Shown in pieces: positions 51,854-59,832 of a stretch of DNA of 64,000 bases. Made by a program: the position numbers and the translations under genes. Every line of letters starts with the position of its first letter. Positions within the stretch are counted from its first letter, which is position 1. Origin of the DNA: JANMZO01 sp963763135 (GTDB taxonomy: Bacteria; Actinomycetota; Acidimicrobiia; Acidimicrobiales; JANYDT01); assembly GCA_963763135.1 (NCBI GenBank), contig CAVXNJ010000010.1, forward strand, positions 558,001 through 622,000, in the 5' to 3' direction. Below the pieces are notes generated by a model. That model was not told the origin of the DNA. It searched no databases and saw only the letters and a program-made list of their open reading frames with translations.

Positions 51854-52738
51854 TCAGGCGACCGCGGCCGGGTTCGGCACGGTGCGCTCCGTCGTTTGGT
51901 ACACGACGGCGGCCAACACCACCGCTCCCCCGATGAGCGTTGCCACGCCGGGGTTCTCCCGGTAGAACAGGAAGACCCAGACCGGTCCAAGCACTACTTC
52001 GAGGAGGGTGAGCAGTGCGGTCTCCGACGCCGAGATCAGACGGGCGCCGATGACGAAGCAGAGCTGCCCGAGCCCCATCTGGAACACGCCGAGGATGACG
52101 AGCCGCACGAGATCACCTCGGTGAATCGAACTCAAACTCGCGAACGGCAGCGCCACCGCGAACACGATGAACTGTGAAAGTGCCGAACCCGGAGCCAGCG
52201 ACACGTGGCGGGCATAGCGGGTGAGCACGATCGAGACCGCAAACAGAAACGACATGATCCCCGCGAAGACCAGGCCGGTTACCGATCCGAGGTGGGGACC
52301 TCCGACCATGATCCCGACACCGGCGACCGCAATGAACATCGCCATCCAGGTCCGGGCCGTCGCACGTTCTCCGAGAAAGACCTGGGACAGGACAACCGCA
52401 ACGAGCGGTGCCAGCGCTTGGATGAACAGAACGCTGGCGACACTGGCATTGTTAAGCGCGATTATGAAACTCGCCGAGGCCGCAGCCAGGCAGAGGGCCA
52501 TGGCGACCCCGATTCGACCGATAGCCCGGGTCGCGGCCAGGGGCGACTTTCCGTCTCGCCGCGATTCGTAGCTGACCACAGCCGACAGGGCCAGGAAGGC
52601 GAAGAAGGCCCGCCCCGAGGCCTGGGTCGCCGTGTCGATCTTCAGACCGCGTTGCATGGCACCGGCGATGGACCACGCCAAGGCCGCGGAGGCGATGTAG
52701 AGCTGGCCGCGGCGACGGGTCTCGTTGGGCTGGGTCAC
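51854..52738 (-). CDS. EamA/DMT-superfamily transporter
   Basis: A 294-residue membrane protein with ten hydrophobic helices in two five-helix halves, each an EamA unit (first half AALAWSIAGAMQR to LAPLVAVVLSQ; second GLVFAGIMSFLF to LGPVWVFLFYRENPGVATLIGGAVV). These carriers export metabolites or amino acids; the substrate is unknown. It lies 45 bp upstream of the epoxide hydrolase in the same direction, so the two may share a transcript. Confidence 0.9.
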   Translation of the reverse strand: MTQPNETRRRGQLYIASAALAWSIAGAMQRGLKIDTATQASGRAFFAFLALSAVVSYESRRDGKSPLAATRAIGRIGVAMALCLAAASASFIIALNNASVASVLFIQALAPLVAVVLSQVFLGERATARTWMAMFIAVAGVGIMVGGPHLGSVTGLVFAGIMSFLFAVSIVLTRYARHVSLAPGSALSQFIVFAVALPFASLSSIHRGDLVRLVILGVFQMGLGQLCFVIGARLISASETALLTLLEVVLGPVWVFLFYRENPGVATLIGGAVVLAAVVYQTTERTVPNPAAVA

Positions 52739-52822
52739 GGCGGGACACGGTAGTGCGGAAACGCGAGTGGGTGGAGCCGGGTATCCATCATGACCTTCAT
52801 GGTCCGCGGTGTGCGGGCCTTC

Positions 52823-53212
52823 TCATCCGGGTGTCTCCAGGCGCATTGCGACGGACGCAGACACGTCGAGGCTTGGAACGAGTCGACCCAGGATCGGGAG
52901 ACGTGCACGTTCCTCCAATCGAACGGTGACCTCGGCGACTTGGCCATTCACCCCCACACGTACGTTGAGCGCCGCCTCGCCCGAAAGGCCGCTTCGCCGA
53001 GCGGCGGCACTCGCCGCCTCGGCAGCTGATCCGCCGACCGCCGCAACACGTGCCGCCTCACGTGCTGCGTGCGTGACCAGGACCTGATCGCGCACGAGCA
53101 ACACCGATTCCACCCCGAGCCACATCACCAGGACGAGAACAGGTAGAACCAGCGCGAACTCGACGGTCGCCTGGGCCGACTCGTGACTTGACGGACTACT
53201 GGGCCTTCCCAC
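52823..53212 (-). CDS. TadE-like pilus assembly protein
   Basis: A 129-residue protein with a TadE pattern: a short N-terminus (SSHESAQ), then TVEFALVLPVLVLVMWLGVESVLLVRDQ as hydrophobic anchor with Glu at +5, and THAAREAARVAAVGG. Such minor pseudopilins help assemble Tad pili. It overlaps the upstream DUF4244 gene by 17 bases and is the last gene of the pilus operon seen here; a TadF-like partner is not visible downstream. Confidence 0.88.
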   Translation of the reverse strand: MGRPSSPSSHESAQATVEFALVLPVLVLVMWLGVESVLLVRDQVLVTHAAREAARVAAVGGSAAEAASAAARRSGLSGEAALNVRVGVNGQVAEVTVRLEERARLPILGRLVPSLDVSASVAMRLETPG

Positions 53213-53468
53213 GGATCAATGAAAGAACGTGATCAAACAGGTCACCGAGCAACTGAGTCTTGGTCGCCCAGCCGATCAGCAAGGTGGCCACGAGCGCCGC
53301 TCCGAGAAGCACCAGGGCGTATTCGACGGAGGCCTGACCGGATTCATTGCGGGAGCGTGGACGGGGCAGTCGTTTCCGGGCGACGGCGGCCTGGGCTAAC
53401 ACGGCCCTGGCATCGGCGATCGAGCGATCACAGTGGGATGTTCGACGGATACGTAGCGAGGTGTTCAT
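53196..53468 (-). CDS. DUF4244 pilin-like protein
   Basis: A 90-residue protein. A long basic leader (about 45 residues) ends ESGQ before ASVEYALVLLGAALVATLLIG, a Flp-like hydrophobic helix with Glu after the cleavage point. The same position in the mycobacterial locus is held by a DUF4244 protein (Rv3656c type), and it is likely the operon's own pilin-like subunit. ATG 53468 is preferred over 53483. It starts 12 bases after the tadC stop. Confidence 0.85.
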   Translation of the reverse strand: MNTSLRIRRTSHCDRSIADARAVLAQAAVARKRLPRPRSRNESGQASVEYALVLLGAALVATLLIGWATKTQLLGDLFDHVLSLIRGKAQ

Positions 53469-53479
53469 GGTTTCTCCGA

Positions 53480-54253
53480 TCACCAGCTGAGCGATGACAG
53501 ACCGCCGCCGAGAAGTGGCACGACGGTGAGCAAGGCGAACGCTGGAAGGATGCAGACAACAAGGGGGAAGATGAGAAGTACCGGTAGACGACGGGAACGA
53601 AGTTCGGCATCGCGGCGTCGAGCAAGTCGCGCCTCAACGGCCAGAGCCTCGAGCGTGGCGGAGAGTGGTAGGCCGTAGCGTTCGCTTCCGAGCAGCGCCG
53701 AGCACAGTGGGCGGATCGGCGTGCCGACCCGCTCCTGCAGTTCCGCCAGAGCGTCTGCGGTGGACGCCCCTTCCCGAAGTGCGAGTGCGGTTCGCTGAAG
53801 CATTGCACCGGTTGGGCCACCGGCGTGGTCCGCTATCAACAACAGACTTAGGTGGGTCGTGCATCCGCTTCCCAACGCGAGCCGGACCAACTCGACAAGA
53901 TCAGGAACATTCGCGGCCCACTCGCGCCCGAGCCGACGGGCCAGCCTGCGAGGGGCGGCGACCGCCCCCGCCGCCACGAGCAGGGACGCAGCCAACCCCA
54001 ACATTGGCGCGACCAACGTGGCACCGGCGACACCAACGAGGTGCCAACGAGGGACCGGAAAGGACATGGTACCGATCCGAACGGTGAAGATACGAGCCGT
54101 TCGTGATGCGGCACCGTCGATGTCGTCAGTTGCAGCTACGCGGATCGGACGCATCTGGATAACCCGGCGGAGGGCCATCACCAACACGATGACGATCGCA
54201 GGCGTTGCCGATTGCACGAGAGACGGCGGTGGTGGAGCAGGCACGGAACTCAC
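53480..54253 (-). CDS. tadC: Tad pilus inner-membrane protein TadC (type II secretion F domain)
   Basis: A 257-residue membrane protein. After a short N-terminal helix, it has the T2SF domain (about 95-215: VPDLVELVRLALGSGCTTHLSLLL, ERVGTPIRPLCSALLGSERYGLPLSATLEALA) and two C-terminal helices. It forms the platform with TadB. GTG 54253 overlaps the tadB stop (GTGA, 54250-54253), so translation is coupled; longer upstream readings of the frame run through tadB and are shadows. Confidence 0.88.
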   Translation of the reverse strand: MSSVPAPPPPSLVQSATPAIVIVLVMALRRVIQMRPIRVAATDDIDGAASRTARIFTVRIGTMSFPVPRWHLVGVAGATLVAPMLGLAASLLVAAGAVAAPRRLARRLGREWAANVPDLVELVRLALGSGCTTHLSLLLIADHAGGPTGAMLQRTALALREGASTADALAELQERVGTPIRPLCSALLGSERYGLPLSATLEALAVEARLARRRDAELRSRRLPVLLIFPLVVCILPAFALLTVVPLLGGGLSSLSW

Positions 54254-55071
54254 CGCACGACCCGGCGGACCATTCGCCTCATCCAAAGCGCCCCGACCAA
54301 ATCCAACGCGATTCCGGCGAACCCGACAAGTCGACCAGCCGGACTGCGAAGCAGAAACGTCGAAGATCGTTGGTCGGTAAGCACGACCAGGGCACAGAAC
54401 AGAACCGGCGCGCCACACAGCACACCGGCCGAGTAAAACGCCTGCGTCGCCTGCACCCGAACAATCGCTTCGGTGCTGTTTCGTTCGCGTAGTGCGACGG
54501 CGACCGCGTCGGCCGACCGAGCGTCGATTCCTCCAACGGCCGTGCCGACAGCCATGGCCGTCGCGAGAAATCGGATTCCGAGATCGTTGCGTCGGTCGGC
54601 CCACGCCTTTACGGCATCACCTGCGGTAGACCCGGAGGCCAGCAGTGTGGCCACCGGTTGAAAGGCTTCAGGAAACGGTGCTGGTGCTACCGCGGCACCT
54701 TCGATCAGAGCCTGGGACGGCGACAGCCCGCCACGAAGACCGCGTGCCAACTCCTCGATGTACTGCGGCAGCGCTCCTCGAAAGCGCTCCACGTCTCGAC
54801 GCCGGGCTAACGCCTGACGAGCGGGAGAAATCATGACGGCGGTGACCAAACCGCCAACCACCGCTGCAATCCACGCCCCAAACAACACACCCATCACCAG
54901 CGTTGCGACCAGAGTCGGGAACCAGACACCGGGAGCGGCCGAGCGACCATCAGATTCGAGTCGACGTTCGCAGCCGGAAACCGGCAGACTCCCGTCCGCG
55001 ATCATCAGAACTCGTCGACTACTAAGCGCGCAGATGACCACGGCAATCGGAACCAGCCACGGGGCGCTCAT
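54250..55071 (-). CDS. tadB: Tad pilus inner-membrane protein TadB
   Basis: A 273-residue T2SF-family protein. Helices lie near the N-terminus (about 5-20 and 50-80), the cytoplasmic T2SF domain follows (about 95-220, with RGALPQYIEELARGLRGGLSPSQALIEGA), and the C-terminal helices and tail are basic (RRMVRRVVR). It works with TadC to anchor the pilus motor. The ATG overlaps the tadA stop by 4 bases (55068-55071) and its stop overlaps the tadC start. Confidence 0.9.
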   Translation of the reverse strand: MSAPWLVPIAVVICALSSRRVLMIADGSLPVSGCERRLESDGRSAAPGVWFPTLVATLVMGVLFGAWIAAVVGGLVTAVMISPARQALARRRDVERFRGALPQYIEELARGLRGGLSPSQALIEGAAVAPAPFPEAFQPVATLLASGSTAGDAVKAWADRRNDLGIRFLATAMAVGTAVGGIDARSADAVAVALRERNSTEAIVRVQATQAFYSAGVLCGAPVLFCALVVLTDQRSSTFLLRSPAGRLVGFAGIALDLVGALWMRRMVRRVVR

Positions 55072-56240
55072 TCGCAGGTGCCTTCAAATGCCGGGATGCG
55101 GACCGGTTCCGCTCGGATTCCGGCGCGGTCATTGACCACACGCGCAACCTCCACAATTCGGCGTTGACCAGCCCGGCGTTGGACGTGGACGACGAGATCA
55201 ACGGACCGTGCCACTTGACCCTCAATCGCAGTCACGGGGAGGCCAACGCCGGCAAGAAGGGTCAGCGAGACAACCCGGGAAAGCGCGTCTGACGCCGAGT
55301 TCGCGTGCAATGTACAGAGCGATCCTTCGTGACCCGTGCCCATGGCCTGCAACATGTCGAAGGCCTCGGCGCCGCGAACTTCACCCACGATTATGCGGTC
55401 GGGCCGCATGCGCAATGCGTTGCGGACCAGTGTTCGCACGGTGACCTCACCCCGCCCCTCGACCGTTGGCAACCGGGCCTCCAACCTCACCAGGTTGGCA
55501 TTCGACAGCCTGAGCTCGGCGGTTTCCTCAATCGTCACGACTCGTTCACCGTCGCCGATGAAGGTACTAAGTGCACCTAGCAGTGTGGTTTTGCCCGAAC
55601 CGGTCGCGCCCGAGATCAGGATCGTCTGGCGTCGATGAACGGCGTCTTGCAGAAACCGGGCCGTGGCGGCGTCGGTAAAGCGCACAAGTGGAACCTCCTG
55701 GCTTGAGAACTTCCGAATGGTGAAGCTCGGTCCATCCACGGCCAGCGGTGGGATCACCGCGTGGATGCGCGAGCCATCGACCAGACGCGCATCGACATAG
55801 GGAGCATTGCGGTCTATCCGCAAACCAAGGGGAGCGATGATGCGCTGGATGCAGCGTTCGATCTGCTCGTCGCTGATCCGGCACTCGACCGAGCGCATCC
55901 GACCATCCGATTCAATCCACACCACATCAGGGCGGTTCACCATGATTTCGGAGATGGACGGGTCGGCCAGATAGGGCTCCAGGGGTCCGAGACCCGCTAT
56001 CTCGGCGGTGATCTCTTCGACCAATCGCTCGATCTCCCGAGCACCGAGAAGCGGCTCGTAGTCGTTGACCATCAACCGCAGCCGCTGGGCCACCTCAGTG
56101 CGCGATGCAACGGTCGTATCGGTCGCATCGCGTCGTTCGGTCAGGTAGCGATCTCGGATTCGAGCGACCAGGACGGCACGCCCGTCGAGCTGATCGGTGA
56201 GGATGGGTCGGGTGACCCGCGTAAGTTCACGCTGCGACAT
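55068..56240 (-). CDS. tadA: Tad pilus secretion ATPase TadA (CpaF type)
   Basis: A 390-residue VirB11-type motor ATPase. An N-terminal domain with VNRPDVVWIE precedes Walker A GATGSGKTT (about 208-216), the Asp box, Walker B RIIVGEVRGAEAFDMLQAM and the His box TGHEGSLCTLHANS. Hexamers power Tad pilus extension. It overlaps the upstream Ssd/CpaE-like gene by 14 bases and tadB by 4, within a continuous minus-strand operon. Confidence 0.95.
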   Translation of the reverse strand: MSQRELTRVTRPILTDQLDGRAVLVARIRDRYLTERRDATDTTVASRTEVAQRLRLMVNDYEPLLGAREIERLVEEITAEIAGLGPLEPYLADPSISEIMVNRPDVVWIESDGRMRSVECRISDEQIERCIQRIIAPLGLRIDRNAPYVDARLVDGSRIHAVIPPLAVDGPSFTIRKFSSQEVPLVRFTDAATARFLQDAVHRRQTILISGATGSGKTTLLGALSTFIGDGERVVTIEETAELRLSNANLVRLEARLPTVEGRGEVTVRTLVRNALRMRPDRIIVGEVRGAEAFDMLQAMGTGHEGSLCTLHANSASDALSRVVSLTLLAGVGLPVTAIEGQVARSVDLVVHVQRRAGQRRIVEVARVVNDRAGIRAEPVRIPAFEGTCE

Positions 56241-56895
56241 GACGGTATGCCCTCATGAGTGGTCGTGGGAGTCGGCTGCCCAGGAGACCGGCGTCGACCA
56301 CGCGCGCTATCCGAGCGTCGACCAACACCGACGCAACAACCGGAACGCCGAGCGCCGCGGAAATATCATCGGCAGTGATGGAGCGGTCGTCTTCACGGAT
56401 CACGATGACACCGTTCGGACGCAGAGGAAACTCGATGGCACGGCGAACGGCCATGTAACAAGGCCGGATGACCAGCAAGGACAACGACGCTGACTCGAGG
56501 AGGATCTTCCGCCCCGACCTGGGCGATGTTGACAACGTGCCCAGATCAACGACCACCGCTTCGTCTCGGTGGTCGAGGTACTCGGCCAACTCATCCCAGC
56601 GTTGCGCTGTAGGTACGGCGCCCGGGACCTCACCGGCAGGAAGCACTCGCAGGTTGCGTCCGAGATCGAGTGTCAGAAGATCAAGCGCTTCGGGCCCTAC
56701 GTCATCGGCCGAGGCCAACCACGTTCGCACACCCCGAGGGTTTGACTGTTCGTGCCCGAGCACTACGAGGGCATCGCCTTCGGTGTCGACAAGCAGCGCA
56801 CCCGCATCGCTCCGGTCGGCCAACACCCGGGCTAGAGACACAGCGGTAACAGTGACCCCGCTCCCACCTTTCACCGACCAACAGACAATGGTCAT
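56227..56895 (-). CDS. CpaE/Ssd-like MinD-family protein with degenerate P-loop
   Basis: A 222-residue MinD-fold protein. The deviant Walker A reads KGGSGVTVTAV (about residues 9-19): the first lysine is kept but the usual GKT lysine is replaced by Val. DTEGDALVVLG and VVDLGTLS follow. In actinobacteria this gene, called Ssd in mycobacteria, precedes tadA and is proposed to place the pilus or affect septation. It may bind nucleotide weakly or not at all. It is the first gene of the Tad operon here; ATG 56895. Confidence 0.85.
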   Translation of the reverse strand: MTIVCWSVKGGSGVTVTAVSLARVLADRSDAGALLVDTEGDALVVLGHEQSNPRGVRTWLASADDVGPEALDLLTLDLGRNLRVLPAGEVPGAVPTAQRWDELAEYLDHRDEAVVVDLGTLSTSPRSGRKILLESASLSLLVIRPCYMAVRRAIEFPLRPNGVIVIREDDRSITADDISAALGVPVVASVLVDARIARVVDAGLLGSRLPRPLMRAYRHVAA

Positions 56896-57107
56896 ATCCG
56901 CGACCTCCAGAGCAACACACCCCGTTCAGCAGGTCGAGGTCGACATGCAGCGGGGCACACACGGGTTCAGCGTCTGAGCTTTGCCATTGACGCCGATGTA
57001 GCTGGAGGGAAGAGGTCCACCTTGACAGAACCCGGTGCCAACTGCGGTAGGAAAACGCGCGTTACGGGGACCGCTGCGAACCGAGGTCCGGAGCTAACGT
57101 CGATCCC

Positions 57108-57755
57108 ATGACACGCGATCGACGCGATTGGCCTGAATGGCATCGGGCCTACGACGACCCCGACAGCGCGTTGTCCAAACGCTTGCACATCGTCACCGGA
57201 ATGATCCGTAACCATCTCGACCAGGCCGCGCCGGGACCCATCCGCGTGTTGTCACTCTGTGCCGGGGAGGGGCGTGATCTCGCTGCGGCCGCGCACGGTC
57301 ATCGCCGGGCAACCGATCTCGCTGGAGCCCTCGTCGAATACGACCACACGCTGGTCGAGCGGGCAGCGGCCAACCTTCGCGCCGCAGGTTTGGATCTCGA
57401 GGTTCGTAAGGCCGACGCGGGTGTCACGGAAAACTTCCGCGACGTGCTTCCCGTCGACCTTCTCCTGCTGGTCGGCATCTTCGGCAACATCTCCGACGAC
57501 GACGTTCACAACACCATCAACGCTGTTCCAAATCTGTGTCGGCCCGGCGCTACGATCCTGTGGACCCGACACCGCCGAGAACCCGATCTCACACCGAAGA
57601 TTCGCGAATGGTTCGATGCCATCGGTTGCCGTCCGATCGAATTCGTGTCGGAGGGAATCGGCCGTTTTGCGGTCGGATCGGAATTCCTCGTCGAACGGGC
57701 CGACCTACCGCCGACACCCGAGAAACTCTTCACGTTCCGCGACGACCTCTGGTGA
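57108..57755 (+). CDS. class I SAM-dependent methyltransferase
   Basis: A 215-residue protein with the SAM-binding loop VLSLCAGEGRDLAAAA (about 46-61), DLAGALVEYDHTLVERAAAN as the acidic second strand, and VDLLLLVGIFGNIS in the motif IV region. Similar putative methyltransferases cluster with unrelated genes; the substrate is unknown. Short Arg/Asp-rich N-terminus. ATG 57108; it is divergent from the Tad operon, with a 212-bp gap in which I see no gene. Confidence 0.85.
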   Translation: MTRDRRDWPEWHRAYDDPDSALSKRLHIVTGMIRNHLDQAAPGPIRVLSLCAGEGRDLAAAAHGHRRATDLAGALVEYDHTLVERAAANLRAAGLDLEVRKADAGVTENFRDVLPVDLLLLVGIFGNISDDDVHNTINAVPNLCRPGATILWTRHRREPDLTPKIREWFDAIGCRPIEFVSEGIGRFAVGSEFLVERADLPPTPEKLFTFRDDLW

Positions 57756-57860
57756 CAGCAGGCGGATAGGCGAGGAACCAACACGCGGCGTTCTGACGTT
57801 CAACCGCGCGGCACGGGTCCGCCCGACACCCGCTCACGCAGATTCCGTTCCGGAGGACCA

Positions 57861-59087
57861 TTGGGTGCGATCATGTCCACCACCCTTCTCGGATTGGATG
57901 CGGAGTTGCAGCAGCGCCTACAGACAATCGGAGTGTCCGCAACCAGCCGAGGCCCGGCACTCGCCCGTCTGAGCGGCATGGAAGGTCTGTCTCGCTCGGT
58001 GCTGACCGGTGTCGTTCCGGTCATTGCCCTTGAAGCCCTCGGAACCAAAGCGGCGGTGTCGTACGCGTACCTGGTCGGCGCAATTCTCACGTTGGCCACG
58101 ACGCTCAACCTCGGCACGCTCGAACGTCGGCTATCAAGGCGATGGGTGTTGTCGCTGGCACTGACGTTCGTGGTGGCGGCCGCATGTGTGTACGCCGTTG
58201 TCCACGGTTCGCTGTTGGCGCTGGGCATAGGACTCACTTCCACCGCCGCCTCAATGTTCTCTGTGTGCATAGCTCTTTTCATCATGGACGCCGTTGACAA
58301 GCGCGACCTCGCGCGCAACGAATCGAGGCGGATGGGTTACCACGGGATCGCCTGGCTCATTGGGCCCAGCTTGGGACTGTGGCTTTGGGAAAAGGTTGAC
58401 CACCGGCTGCCGTTCGCGTTCTCGGGCGTGGTCGCGATGGCTGCGCTCGCATACTTTTGGCACCTTCGCCTCGGCGCTGCGGGTATGGCACCGGTAGGAG
58501 CACAGACCACGAGCCCGTTGCGAACCGTCCCGAGATTCTTCAGCCAACCACGACTACGTCTCGCATATGCCATCACAACGACGCGTTCCATTTTCTGGAT
58601 GGCGGTGTTCGTCTACGGACCGATCTATGTCATCGAAGCGGGACTTCCCGCGTGGGTCGGTGGAGCGATGCTTTCCAGTGTCAGCGCTCTGCTCCTTCTT
58701 GCACCATTCGTCAATCGGGTTGCGGAGCGAAAGGGCGTTCGTTGGGTTGTCACCCGAGGCTTCATCGCGATCGCGATCGGCCTGGGAACCCTTGCGATAA
58801 TCGGCGACGCCCACCCGATCGGACTGGCGGCCTGGGGTTTCGCCGCGGTGGGCGGCGCCTCCCTCGACGTGGTGGGCAACATCCCGTTCATGAGGATGGT
58901 CCGTCCACGGGAACGGATCCCGATGACCGGCGTGTTCTCCACCTGGCGCGAAGTGTCATCGCTTCTGGCGCCGGGGATCGCCGCCGTCTGTCTCGCCATC
59001 GGTTCGTTTCGGTTGTTCTACGTCGTGGTTGCGTTGCTCGCAACTATGACCGGGATTGCGTCGACGCTGTTGCCGAAACGACTCTGA
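57861..59087 (+). CDS. MFS transporter
   Basis: A 408-residue membrane protein with about twelve helices and the MFS signature SRRWVLSL between helices 2 and 3. Its best resemblance is to drug/metabolite exporters of the MFS_1 type, with no specific substrate motif. TTG 57861 is supported by GGAGG at 57852-57856; ATG 57873 is the alternative and removes four residues. It stands 105 bp after the methyltransferase and 61 bp before the next gene. Confidence 0.85.
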   Translation: MGAIMSTTLLGLDAELQQRLQTIGVSATSRGPALARLSGMEGLSRSVLTGVVPVIALEALGTKAAVSYAYLVGAILTLATTLNLGTLERRLSRRWVLSLALTFVVAAACVYAVVHGSLLALGIGLTSTAASMFSVCIALFIMDAVDKRDLARNESRRMGYHGIAWLIGPSLGLWLWEKVDHRLPFAFSGVVAMAALAYFWHLRLGAAGMAPVGAQTTSPLRTVPRFFSQPRLRLAYAITTTRSIFWMAVFVYGPIYVIEAGLPAWVGGAMLSSVSALLLLAPFVNRVAERKGVRWVVTRGFIAIAIGLGTLAIIGDAHPIGLAAWGFAAVGGASLDVVGNIPFMRMVRPRERIPMTGVFSTWREVSSLLAPGIAAVCLAIGSFRLFYVVVALLATMTGIASTLLPKRL

Positions 59088-59148
59088 GTTCTCGTAGGAC
59101 CACCCGTCGTCTACCTTCGGGACGACCACCAACTCCAAGGAGATAACC

Positions 59149-59574
59149 ATGGCCCGAGGTTCGATGACCCGTGAAGAGCGAGAAGCGTTTATTGCTGAGG
59201 TACACGTCGGTGTTCTCGCCGTCGAACGACCCGGACGCGGGCCGCTCGCCCTTCCGATCTGGTACCGCTTCGCCAACGGGGTCGTTGAGATTGGAATGAG
59301 CGGTGGTTCGTTGAAGGCCAAGCTCCTGCGCGAAGCCGGTCGAGCGACGATGACCGTGCAGACCGAGACACCGCCCTACAAGTACGTCTGCGTCGAGGGT
59401 CCCGTCACGATCCTCGCGGAGCAGCGCGACGACTTCGAGATGGCCAGCCGCTATCTCGGACCTGAGATGGGGCGCTGGTACGCCGACAACAACCCGAGCA
59501 CCTCGGAGTCCGTCGTCGCGCAACTCGTTCCGGAGTCATGGTCGACGATGGACTTCGCGAAGCTGATGGGCTGA
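59149..59574 (+). CDS. PPOX-class (pyridoxamine 5'-phosphate oxidase-like) protein
   Basis: A 141-residue split-barrel protein. EEREAFIAEVHVGVLAVERPGRGPLALPIWYRFANG near the start and GRATMTVQTETPPYKYVCVEGPV in the centre match the flavin/F420-binding PPOX group. It resembles the F420-dependent members more than true PNPOx. The substrate is unknown. AAGGAGATAACC gives a strong ribosome-binding site for ATG 59149. Confidence 0.88.
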   Translation: MARGSMTREEREAFIAEVHVGVLAVERPGRGPLALPIWYRFANGVVEIGMSGGSLKAKLLREAGRATMTVQTETPPYKYVCVEGPVTILAEQRDDFEMASRYLGPEMGRWYADNNPSTSESVVAQLVPESWSTMDFAKLMG

Positions 59575-59584
59575 CCAACGCAAG

Positions 59585-59606
59585 ACCCGAGGTTCGTGCC
59601 TCGGGT
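59585..59606 (+). terminator. hairpin after the PPOX gene
   Basis: ACCCGAGG (59585-59592) pairs with CCTCGGGT (59599-59606) around TTCGTG, 11 bases after the stop. The 19-bp tandem repeat follows directly. No T run is present, so termination may be weak. Confidence 0.5.
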
Positions 59607-59611
59607 GCGTG

Positions 59612-59674
59612 GGTCATGAGGCAGGTTCGTGGTCATGAGGCAGGTTCGTGGTCATGAGGCAGGTTCGTGGTCAT
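59612..59674. repeat. 19-bp tandem repeat, three exact copies plus a fragment
   Basis: GGTCATGAGGCAGGTTCGT occupies 59612-59630, 59631-59649 and 59650-59668, then GGTCAT starts a fourth copy that diverges. The copies are identical, so the expansion is recent. It lies between the PPOX terminator and the promoter of the ArsR-SRPBCC gene. Confidence 0.85.
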
Positions 59675-59795
59675 AAGACGTACTGTCTAGCGACCAAGGA
59701 CCTGCTGGCTGACCCGGAACTGGTTGGCTGACCTCGGAAGTCGAAGGCTCTGACGGAATGAAAGTTTTCCCCTTCCCGTAGTCGCGTAGTTCTTC

Positions 59796-59825
59796 TTGAC
59801 AGGTAACCATTTGGTTTCCTATTGT
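59796..59825 (+). promoter_or_regulatory. promoter with ArsR-type operator, apparently leaderless
   Basis: TTGACA (59796-59801) and TATTGT (59820-59825) have an 18-base spacer. The spacer contains GGTAACCA-TT-TGGTTTCC (59802-59819), an inverted repeat with one mismatch like the AACCATTTGGTT operators of ArsR regulators near SRPBCC genes. The -10 ends 7 bases before the GTG start at 59833, so transcription would begin at or next to the start codon. Confidence 0.65.
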
Positions 59826-59832
59826 TCGAGGC

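Noticed and set aside
54253..54604. Longer N-terminus for tadC
   Set aside because: The upstream part of the frame runs through tadB in another frame and is shadow-like; GTG 54253 has the standard overlap.
59612..59674. CRISPR or VNTR-encoded peptide
   Set aside because: The 19-bp units are contiguous and shift reading frame each copy, so they neither form spacers nor code for a repeat protein.
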